From assembly GCA_015066745.1 (NCBI GenBank), contig SVNW01000006.1, positions 16,072-80,071 on the forward strand: 64,000 nt of DNA, read 5' to 3'. This stretch comes from Ruminococcus sp. (GTDB taxonomy: Bacteria > Bacillota > Clostridia > Oscillospirales > Ruminococcaceae). The first letter of the stretch is position 1; the number at the start of each line of letters is the position of its first letter. The position numbers and the translations under genes were made by a program. This document shows positions 36,943 to 44,536 of the stretch, in pieces. The notes beneath the pieces are model-generated. The model searched no databases and was not told where the DNA came from. It was given only the letters and a program-made list of their open reading frames with translations.

Positions 36943-37836
36943 ACTGAAGATGAAATTTATCCCCATGCAGAAATAATACTGTCTGTAGCTGTTCCGTATG
37001 GTACAGATAATTCTGGAACACCGGTGCAGAAAGAACGTGATGTCATAAAAAACGTCACCTGTAAAATGTATTCCGATATGGTTTTTGCCATCGTCGGAAT
37101 CGAAAATCAGACAAACGTAAACTACGCTATGCCTGTAAGAAATATGCTCTATGACGCTCTTACATACACCGGACAGGTTGAAAAGGCAAATAAGAGCTAT
37201 CGCAAAGAAAAAGTAAAACTTTCAGGTGTGGAGTTTTTATCGCACTTTAAAAAAGACGACAAACTCATACCGGTCATCACACTCGTGATAAATTTCAGCC
37301 CCGACAAATGGGACGCACCTATGACGCTTCATGAGATGATTGATTTCAAAAGTGATATACTTAAAAAGTTTGTTCCCGACTACTGGATAAACGTCATAGA
37401 ACCCGCTACGCTTACTAAAGAACAACTAAAGAAGTTCACCACCGGTTTTCGTGAAGTCATGGAATGCATCAAATGTTCGGAAGATATGTACGCCATGCAA
37501 CAGGCATTGGCCGAAAACGACAGATTTAAAAATCTGGACAGGAAAACGTCAAATGTTATGCGTTACTGTTCCGGATTAAAAATTGATTTTGAGACTGATG
37601 AGGAGGAATTTGATATGTGTAAGGCATTTGAGGATTATAAGGATCTTGGGAAGAGTGAAGGATTTGAGGAAGGTAAAAACGAAGGTATTGCCATCGGAGA
37701 ACACAACGGATTAACTAAGGGGCTTGCTAAATTTGCAACATATCTTCTTGAAAATAATGTTGACATTGAAGAAATTGTCGCTCAAACAGGACTTTCATAT
37801 GATGAGATTATGAAAATCAAAGAATCTCTGACGTAA
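36943..37836 (+). pseudogene. Second, 5'-truncated tandem copy of the Rpn-type gene
   Basis: The frame is open from 36943 but no ATG precedes the homology; the first 45 codons of the full gene are replaced by a 40-codon stretch in the inter-copy spacer. A GTG at 37024 without a clear ribosome-binding site could give a 270-residue protein. From VAVPYG onward it is almost identical to copy 1. The tail reads EGFEEGKNEGIAIGEHNG, one insertion longer. It may be translated by readthrough or be non-functional. Confidence 0.8.
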
Positions 37837-37846
37837 AAATATTTAA

Positions 37847-38788
37847 ACTGAAGATGAAATTTATCCCCATGCAGAAATAATACTGTCTGTCGCTGTTCCG
37901 TATGGTACGGATAATTCTGGAACACCGGTACAGAAAGAACGTGATGTCATAAAAAACGTCACTTGTAAAATGTATTCCGATATGGTCTTCGCCATCGTCG
38001 GAATCGAAAATCAGACAAACGTAAACTACGCTATGCCTGTAAGAAATATGCTCTATGATGCTCTTACATACACCGGACAGGTTGAAAAGGCAAATAAGAG
38101 CTATCGCAAAGAAAAAGTAAAACTTTCAGGTGTGGAGTTTTTATCGCACTTTAAAAAAGACGACAAACTCATTCCGGTCATCACACTCGTGATAAATTTC
38201 AGCCCCGACAAATGGGATGCACCTATGACACTTCATGAGATGATTGATTTCAAAAGTGACATACTGAAAAAGTTTGTTCCCGATTACTGGATAAACGTCA
38301 TAGAACCCGCTACGCTTACTAAAGAACAACTGAAGAAGTTCACCACCGGTTTTCGTGAAGTCATGGAATGCATCAAATGTTCGGAAGATATGTACGCCAT
38401 GCAACAGGCATTGGCCGAAAACGACAGATTTAAAAATCTGGACAGGAAAACGTCAAATGTTATGCGTTACTGTTCCGGATTAAAAATTGATTTTGAGACT
38501 GACGAGGAGGAATTTGATATGTGTAAGGCATTTGAGGATTATAAGGATCTTGGGAAGAGTGAAGGATTTGAGGAAGGTAAAAACGAAGGCCTTGAGGAAG
38601 GTATTGCCATCGGTAAAAATGAGGGTCTTGAGGAAGGTATTGCTATCGGAGAACATAATGGATTAACTAAGGGGCTTGCTAAATTTGCAACATATCTTCT
38701 TGAAAATAATGTTGACATTGAAGAGATTGTCGCCCAAACAGGACTTTCATACGATGAGATTATGAAAATTAAAGAATCATTGGCATAA
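37847..38788 (+). pseudogene. Third, 5'-truncated tandem copy of the Rpn-type gene
   Basis: Same truncation and spacer as copy 2. Here the GTG of copy 2 is GTA, so the first usable ATG is at 37970 (272 residues), inside the conserved core. The tail has grown: KNEGLEEGIAIG occurs twice before GEHNG. The final codon is changed and a terminator follows. Probably a decaying duplicate. Confidence 0.8.
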
Positions 38789-38795
38789 AAAATAG

Positions 38796-38830
38796 CCTCA
38801 TTCACGTATTGCGTATTTACGTGAATAAGG
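38796..38830 (+). terminator. Hairpin after the third Rpn-type copy
   Basis: A 13-bp stem with one mismatch (cctcattcacgta / tacgtgaataagg) eight nt after the stop; the T run is weak. Confidence 0.6.
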
Positions 38831-38847
38831 TTCTATATTGTAAAATT

Positions 38848-38888
38848 AAAACAGGCGTATCATTTCATTATGATGTAACGCCTGTTTT
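38848..38888. terminator. Bidirectional terminator between Rpn array and flagellin 3
   Basis: An 11-bp stem (aaaacaggcgt / acgcctgtttt) with an inner atcat/atgat pairing, followed by T on the plus strand and A-rich on the left, placed between convergent genes. Confidence 0.88.
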
Positions 38889-38946
38889 TTCTATTCGGCA
38901 GATTTGTCAAATGAAATCAGATATATTTTATCAATTGTTTTTTTAA

Positions 38947-39864
38947 TTATCTTAATAAATCAAGTACATTCTGTGGTTCTACATTAGCCTGTGAAAGCAT
39001 AGCCTGTGCAGCCTGTCCCATGATATTGTGCTGTGTAAGCCCTATAGCGCCCTTTGCCATATCGGTATCGGTAATTCTGCTTTCGGCTTCTGTAAGATTG
39101 GTGTGATCCGATGAAAAGTTTGTGATAGTGTAGTCGAGTCTGTTCTGCAATGCACCATAATCAGAACGTATAGAAGAAATTTCATTACAGAGTTCTCTTA
39201 TATTTGAAACATTTTCAATTGCTGTATCCTGATCTGATATATTAAATGAAATCGCATCGTTATAAGGTGAAGCTTCATTTTTCTTGAACTTATCTGAATT
39301 TGTCGGAAGACCTGTAGCAGAAGCAAGAAGTTTATCTGTATGGAAGTCATAGATACGCATAGCCACTTTATCCGAACTTGTAGATGAATCGCCGATCTGT
39401 AATTTAAGTACGGAATCGGGTGCTACGTTCGGATTGCTTCTTTCACCACCGAGTAATTTTACTCCGTTGAAATTAGCCGTACTTGCCATTCTGTCAATCT
39501 CGGCACATAATTCGTCCATTTCATCCTGAAGTGCATCTCTGTCTTCGGTATCAAGTACACCGTTGGCTGCTTTTGAAGCAAGCTCGGTCATTCTGGAAGT
39601 CATCTCCTGTATTTCAGACATATACCCCTCTGTAGTCTGTACAAGATTTACACCGTCCTGATTGTTTTCATTTACTGTTTCAAGAGCTGTTATCTGTGCT
39701 CTCATTTTCTTGGAAACTGAAAGTCCTGATGCGTCATCGGCTGCTTTGTTTATTTTAACTCCCGATGCGAGTTTTTCCATTGTTTCGGAAGATTTTTTAT
39801 TGCTTTTTCTTAATGTACTTTTCGCTTCCAGTGAAGGTATATTACTTCTTATTATCATCCCCAT
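38947..39864 (-). CDS. Flagellin (copy 3, divergent short form, 305 aa)
   Basis: A flagellin with D0/D1 ends: GMIIRSNIPSLEAKSTLRKS, KINKAADDASGLSVSKKMRA, and ESRITDTDMAKGAIGLTQHN with AQAMLSQANVEPQNVLDLLR. The central region is minimal. It differs from the three other flagellins throughout and lacks their 115-nt leader. ATG at 39864 has aggaaaggtgg upstream; a GTG at 39876 is less likely. It may be a minor filament subunit. Confidence 0.93.
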   Translation of the reverse strand: MGMIIRSNIPSLEAKSTLRKSNKKSSETMEKLASGVKINKAADDASGLSVSKKMRAQITALETVNENNQDGVNLVQTTEGYMSEIQEMTSRMTELASKAANGVLDTEDRDALQDEMDELCAEIDRMASTANFNGVKLLGGERSNPNVAPDSVLKLQIGDSSTSSDKVAMRIYDFHTDKLLASATGLPTNSDKFKKNEASPYNDAISFNISDQDTAIENVSNIRELCNEISSIRSDYGALQNRLDYTITNFSSDHTNLTEAESRITDTDMAKGAIGLTQHNIMGQAAQAMLSQANVEPQNVLDLLR

Positions 39865-40007
39865 GATTTTTACCACCTTTCCTAATATATAAACCGGGTT
39901 GTGATATCATAACTTATAAAAAATATATCGTCATTTTTAAGGAAAATTCAAGTGGCGGATTCACTATAAATTTGTTTGATGTTTTATATGACCTGTAAAA
40001 CATATTT

Positions 40008-40039
40008 AAAGCCGCAACACATTACTGCATTGCGGCTTT
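40008..40039 (-). terminator. Terminator of flagellin copy 2
   Basis: A 10-bp stem (aaagccgcaa / ttgcggcttt) just past the end of the inverted-repeat arm, in the position of the copy 1 terminator but with a different sequence. Confidence 0.8.
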
Positions 40040-40102
40040 AACCCCAAACCCTATATCGTAATTATATTAAGTTCTAACGCTTAAAGTCATGATGTGAATA
40101 GC

Positions 40103-41605
40103 TTACTGGAGAAGTGAGAGCACGTTCTGAGGCTGTGAATTAGCCTGAGCAAGCATAGCCTGTGCAGCCTGAGCTATTACGTTCTTGCTTGTGTAGTTCA
40201 TCATTTCTTCTGCCATGTTTGTATCACGGATTCTGCTGTTGGAAGCTGTGATGTTTTCAGATGTTGTTGTAAGGTTGTTTACTGTGTGATCAAGTCTGTT
40301 CTGCTGAGCACCAAGTTTACCTCTCTGATCTGAAACATAATTACTTACCTGACGGAGAGCGTCTGCAGCTGCGGAAGCTTTATTCTGATCTGAAATGTCA
40401 ACAGTAATTGCATTGTCATAAGTAGAAGTAGCGTTAGCTACTGTTTCTGCCATAGCATCTGCATCAGTTTCACCAGTACCACTTGCAGTATTATTTACAA
40501 AACCTTTAATTCCACCAAGAAGTGTATCAGTATGGAAACTACCAACACTTACCTCAAGTTTATCTGCAGCTGTAGATGATTCACCAATTTGAAGTTTAAT
40601 ACCTTCATTATCTATAGCAGTATCTGTAGTAGATGAAAGACTAACAGTTATTGTTTGTTTAAAATAACCTTCAGTATTAGTAGTTGCGTTATATTCATCT
40701 TTCTTTAACTCAGTTGACTTTTCATCAGTATCATCGAGTGTAGCGTAAACATCACCTTTAGAATTAGCAAATACAGTAACGGTTGTTGTTGTACCATTAC
40801 CTGTTTTCAAATTGTTTTGAGCAGTTGTTAAATTATTTGTTGCTGTTGTTAAAGCAGTCACCTTAGTATTATTAGTTGGATCTGCCAATAAATCCTTTTG
40901 AGCAGTTTCTACAGCCTTTTTAGCTGTTTCTACCGCTTGAGCTAATGTATCCATTGAAGCAGTAGCGGTAGAATCTGTTTTGGCTACAGCGACCACTTCT
41001 TTGTTAATAAGTTCAGTTAATTTTGCCACAGAATTAGCGTCTGTTACACCTGTTCCAGTAACTGCAGCAGTTACATTAGCAGCAGTTGGTGTATATTTAA
41101 TGCTATAAGCAGCTTGTGAATCTACAGAATAATGATTACCATCAGTATCACTTGTAATCTTTACAATACCATTTGAGCCAATAGAACCATCCATTAACTT
41201 TTTGCCATTGAAATTAGCTGTTGTAGCCATTCTATCAATTTCAGCACAAAGTTCATCCATTTCATCCTGAAGTGCATCGCGATCTGTATCATCAAGTACA
41301 CCATTAGCTGCTTTTTCAGAAAGTTCAACCATTCTGTTAAGCATATCATGAGCTTCAGCCATATAACCTTCAGTTGTCTGGATAAGATTAGCACCGTCTT
41401 CACAGTTATCAGCTGCTGTATCAAGAGCCTTGATCTGATTCTTCATTTTTTCAGAAATCGAGAGACCTGAAGCGTCATCAGCTGCCTTGTTGATTCTGAA
41501 ACCAGAAGCGAGTTTCTGCATAGCGTTCTGCTGTGTCTTTGAAGCCATGTTCAATGCGTTGTTGGCATTTAATCCTGCCATATTAGTTCTAACTACCATA
41601 CCCAT
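40103..41605 (-). CDS. fliC: Flagellin (copy 2, 500 aa)
   Basis: Same D0/D1 ends as copy 1 (FRINKAADDASGLSISEKMK; SRIRDTNMAEEMMNYTSKNV), but its own 240-residue central region that is rich in Thr/Ala/Asn with a coiled-coil-like AQAVETAKKAVETAQKDLLA. Opposite in direction to copy 1. The leader is identical to copy 1 over 115 nt, so both probably respond to the same sigma factor. Confidence 0.97.
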   Translation of the reverse strand: MGMVVRTNMAGLNANNALNMASKTQQNAMQKLASGFRINKAADDASGLSISEKMKNQIKALDTAADNCEDGANLIQTTEGYMAEAHDMLNRMVELSEKAANGVLDDTDRDALQDEMDELCAEIDRMATTANFNGKKLMDGSIGSNGIVKITSDTDGNHYSVDSQAAYSIKYTPTAANVTAAVTGTGVTDANSVAKLTELINKEVVAVAKTDSTATASMDTLAQAVETAKKAVETAQKDLLADPTNNTKVTALTTATNNLTTAQNNLKTGNGTTTTVTVFANSKGDVYATLDDTDEKSTELKKDEYNATTNTEGYFKQTITVSLSSTTDTAIDNEGIKLQIGESSTAADKLEVSVGSFHTDTLLGGIKGFVNNTASGTGETDADAMAETVANATSTYDNAITVDISDQNKASAAADALRQVSNYVSDQRGKLGAQQNRLDHTVNNLTTTSENITASNSRIRDTNMAEEMMNYTSKNVIAQAAQAMLAQANSQPQNVLSLLQ

Positions 41606-41636
41606 AATAATACCTCCATGTAATATAGGTTGCGTT
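41571..41636 (-). repeat. 66-bp inverted repeat, left member
   Basis: The reverse complement of this stretch is identical to 43332-43397. It covers 31 nt of leader (aacgcaacctatattacatg onward) and the first 35 nt of flagellin. The two members flank the recombinase gene. Confidence 0.93.
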
Positions 41637-41720
41637 TCGTGTAAATCTCTTTCATTTCCCCATAATCCTTACACTATCTGACATTTTTTATACCCCGAAA
41701 TACCAGACAAATTTGAATTT

Positions 41721-41987
41721 GACGAGTTTCCTTTTATTGAAAACTGTCGATTGAAAGAATTTTTACAGTGAAACTATTGTTTTAATTTAGAAACATCCTT
41801 GTTTCTTTTCCAATGATTTTTTTCTAAGCTGTTCATCCCTTTAAGAGCGGGCCCCTCAATCAAAGTTCTGAACTGACTTAGTTTGTATTTTGCTTACATC
41901 TAATATATCGGCCGTTAAACCCGATGTTAAACACTCAATTTTTCACAATAAAAAGTATTTTGTTTTGTGCATATTTTACAATAGACA
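41721..41987. other. Non-coding interval next to the recombinase gene
   Basis: About 270 bases between the flagellin copy 2 leader and the end of the recombinase gene. I see no gene, terminator or clear recombination core site in it. A short GC-rich island gagcgggcccctc stands out near 41845. Confidence 0.5.
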
Positions 41988-43139
41988 CTACATATTATCA
42001 AGCAATCTCGCAGAATACTGCTTTTTCTCTCTGTCGGAATGTGCGTAGATATTCATTGTAACATTTATATCCGAATGTCCGAGAAGCTCCTGAACGTCTT
42101 TGGGTGATGCGCCTGCTGAGATAAGGTTGCTTGTATACGTGTGACGGAGGGTATGAAAATGAAAACCGTCAAGGTTTTTAAAACGCTTCCTCAAAGAACG
42201 ACATACTATTGAAATGGTATCAGGTGATTCAGGTCTTCCGTCATCTCTGAGACATACAAGTGAAAGCTCGGTATAATCGACAGGTACATCTATTTCTCGG
42301 TGCAGTGTTTTTAGTTCATAGTACTCTCTTCCGTTTTCGTTGATTATCTGATAGTAATTTTTATAGTCTGCGTATTTTTCATGCTGTATAAATTTTTCTG
42401 TTTTTAAAATCTCTGCAAGTGTATCACCGAAGTAAACCGTTCTTACCTTACTTCGCTTGGTTGTGCCGAGTTCTACTTTGTGACGTATATTATTGTATCG
42501 CATACTTCTGCGCACTGTCATGTATTGTTTGTCGAGATCTATGTCCTGCCATATGAGTCCGCAGACTTCACCAAGTCGCAGTCCTGTGTAGTAGGCTATC
42601 TGAAAAGGAAGTCTTGCCGGATTTTTGCGTTTTTCAAGGTAATTTATCATTTCGAGATACTGATCGTGCGTGATGACAGGGACTGTTCCGCTTATATCGG
42701 TGCGTTCGGAGAAAATATCGGGTTTTGTATTTCTGCGATGGGTGCGAACGTATTCCATGGGGTTGAATGTGATATATTTCTTCGGGAAGACGGCAAAACG
42801 GAAAAGATTGTTGAGTACTGCGGTGTAGATATTTAGGTATCCTGTGCTGAGACGTGAATGCTGTGTTCCTTGCGGTTTACAGAGTGTATCGATGTATTTC
42901 TGAAGAATGTCCGGTGTGATGTCTTTTAACTGCATTTTGGCTATGGGGTGCTCTTTGATTTTTTTCATTACACCCTGATAGGACATTACTGTTCCGTTGC
43001 TTAATGTTCCGGGTTTTAGTTCTTCTTCGATCCATAAATTGATTAATTCCTCGAATGATATGTTGTGGCTTATCTTGGGTGGTGATGGGTGAGAATAATA
43101 ATTTTTGTTCTCATTTGTAGAAATTAAACTTTCTATCAT
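41988..43139 (-). CDS. Tyrosine recombinase/integrase
   Basis: A 383-residue phage-type integrase. SAM-like N-terminal domain (ISFEELINLWIEEELKPGTL), then the catalytic domain with YTGLRLGEVCGLIW (Arg I), FHTLRHTYTSNLI (His-x-x-Arg), and LGHSDINVTMNIYAH with the nucleophilic Tyr. Motifs are complete. It has an aaggag site nine bases before ATG. It lies between divergent flagellins, not beside a tRNA or an obvious phage. Confidence 0.93.
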   Translation of the reverse strand: MIESLISTNENKNYYSHPSPPKISHNISFEELINLWIEEELKPGTLSNGTVMSYQGVMKKIKEHPIAKMQLKDITPDILQKYIDTLCKPQGTQHSRLSTGYLNIYTAVLNNLFRFAVFPKKYITFNPMEYVRTHRRNTKPDIFSERTDISGTVPVITHDQYLEMINYLEKRKNPARLPFQIAYYTGLRLGEVCGLIWQDIDLDKQYMTVRRSMRYNNIRHKVELGTTKRSKVRTVYFGDTLAEILKTEKFIQHEKYADYKNYYQIINENGREYYELKTLHREIDVPVDYTELSLVCLRDDGRPESPDTISIVCRSLRKRFKNLDGFHFHTLRHTYTSNLISAGASPKDVQELLGHSDINVTMNIYAHSDREKKQYSARLLDNM

Positions 43140-43331
43140 TTAAAACTACTCCTTACGAATGATTTCTTCCCCGATTTATCCGTATCATTGTGCATGATTA
43201 TATTATAGCACTATAACTTTTACCAATCAAATTCAAATTTATTGGGTATATCAGGGAATAAAAGTGATATATTCGAGATTATAGGGGTTTATAGGGAATA
43301 AGGGTTTAAATGAAAGAAAGATTATTTGTGG

Positions 43332-43397
43332 AACGCAACCTATATTACATGGAGGTATTATTATGGGTATGGTAGTTAGAACTAATATGGCAGGATT
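43332..43397 (+). repeat. 66-bp inverted repeat, right member
   Basis: Identical in reverse complement to 41571-41636. Beyond this block, similarity continues with changes upstream to tcaaattcaaattt (about 43226) and downstream through the flagellin N-terminal codons. Confidence 0.93.
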
Positions 43398-44412
43398 GAA
43401 TGCCAATAACGCATTGAATATGGCTTCTAAGACACAGCAGAATGCTATGCAGAAACTTGCTTCAGGATTCAGAATTAATAAGGCAGCTGATGATGCTTCA
43501 GGTCTTGCAATTTCTGAAAAGATGAAGAATCAGATTAAGGCTCTTGATACAGCTACTGATAACTGTGAAGACGGTGCTAATATGATTCAGACAGCTGAAG
43601 GTTACATGGCTGAGACTCATGATATTCTTAACAGAATGACTGAACTTGCTGAAAAGGCTGCTAATGGTGTTCTTGCTGATGAAGATCGTAATGCACTTCA
43701 GGACGAAATGGATCAGCTTTGTGCTGAAATCGATAGAATGGCTACAACAGCTAATTTTAATGGTAAGAAGTTGATGGACGGTTCTATCGGTTCTACAAAT
43801 GCTGTTAAACTTTCAAGCACCACAACGGGAAATACATATTCGTATTCCGGAAATGCCGCTAGTGGTATTAAGTTACAGATCGGTGAAAGTTCTGTTGCAG
43901 CTGATAAAATACAGGTAACTATAAATAGTTTCCATACTGATAAATTGCTTGGCGGAATATCAGGATTTTCTAATAAGGTTGGTTCAGATAAATTTAGTAC
44001 TGGTAGTACAGTTATACCAATTGCAACAGCTAAAACTAGAAGTAATGCAATGCTTGATCAAACAAATGTACATGGTATAACTTCTCCTTCAGCATATGCT
44101 AGTGGTATATCTGTTGATATTAGCGATCAGGATAGTGCTTCGGCAGCAGCAGATGCTATACGTCTTGTAAGTAGCTATGTTTCAGATGAAAGAGGAAGAC
44201 TTGGTGCTCAGCAGAACAGACTTGATCATACAGTAAACAATCTTACAACTACTTCCGAAAACGTTACTGCAGCTAACAGTCGTATACGTGATACAAATAT
44301 GGCTGAAGAAATGATGAATTACACAAGCAAGAATGTAATTGCACAGGCTGCACAGGCTATGCTTGCACAGGCTAATTCACAGCCTCAGAACGTTCTTTCA
44401 TTACTCCAGTAG
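43363..44412 (+). CDS. fliC: Flagellin (copy 4, 349 aa)
   Basis: Ends match copies 1 and 2 (NANNALNMASKTQQNAMQKL; DTNMAEEMMNYTSKNVIAQA). The central region is only about 120 residues, so this is the shortest of the three related flagellins. Codon choice is more AT-rich than in copies 1 and 2. The gene for a glycosyltransferase follows in the same direction after a hairpin, suggesting that this flagellin or its siblings are glycosylated. Confidence 0.97.
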   Translation: MGMVVRTNMAGLNANNALNMASKTQQNAMQKLASGFRINKAADDASGLAISEKMKNQIKALDTATDNCEDGANMIQTAEGYMAETHDILNRMTELAEKAANGVLADEDRNALQDEMDQLCAEIDRMATTANFNGKKLMDGSIGSTNAVKLSSTTTGNTYSYSGNAASGIKLQIGESSVAADKIQVTINSFHTDKLLGGISGFSNKVGSDKFSTGSTVIPIATAKTRSNAMLDQTNVHGITSPSAYASGISVDISDQDSASAAADAIRLVSSYVSDERGRLGAQQNRLDHTVNNLTTTSENVTAANSRIRDTNMAEEMMNYTSKNVIAQAAQAMLAQANSQPQNVLSLLQ

Positions 44413-44471
44413 TAATTTAATATGAGATTGAATGTCGATTTTATATAGTATGAAATAGGGTTTGGGATTAT

Positions 44472-44510
44472 AGGGTTATAGTGGGTCAGACTGCTATAAC
44501 CCTTTATTTT
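44472..44510 (+). terminator. Terminator after flagellin copy 4
   Basis: A perfect 10-bp stem (agggttatag / ctataaccct), a 12-nt loop and ttatttt. The glycosyltransferase start codon is 27 nt further on, so leaky readthrough may feed the glycan cluster. Confidence 0.8.
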
Positions 44511-44536
44511 AATTTTGATAAGGAGATATGGAGATT

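Larger units (their letters stand above)
36092..38788 (+). repeat. Tandem ~0.9 kb direct repeats of the Rpn-type gene
   Basis: Three units start at the gctgttccgtatggta motif (about 36096, 36988 and 37892), with periods of about 892 and 904 bp. The spacer between units (about 57 nt, containing tttatccccatgcagaaat) is the same at both junctions, so the array arose by repeated unequal exchange of one unit. Confidence 0.92.
40042..41720 (-). repeat. Right arm of the flagellin inverted repeat
   Basis: The reverse complement of this segment matches 33935-35715: a co-linear 115-nt leader, near-identical conserved coding ends, and a 61-nt 3' tail ending in agggtttgggg. The arms enclose 4.3 kb with the Rpn array and flagellin 3. 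Confidence 0.9.

Noticed and set aside
36092..38788. Direct repeats that might suggest a CRISPR array
   Set aside because: Repeat units are ~0.9 kb protein-coding copies, not short repeats with unique spacers; no cas genes.
41988..43139. Recombinase as the integrase of a prophage or ICE
   Set aside because: No phage, conjugation or excisionase gene is nearby and there is no tRNA attachment site; flagellins flank it on both sides.
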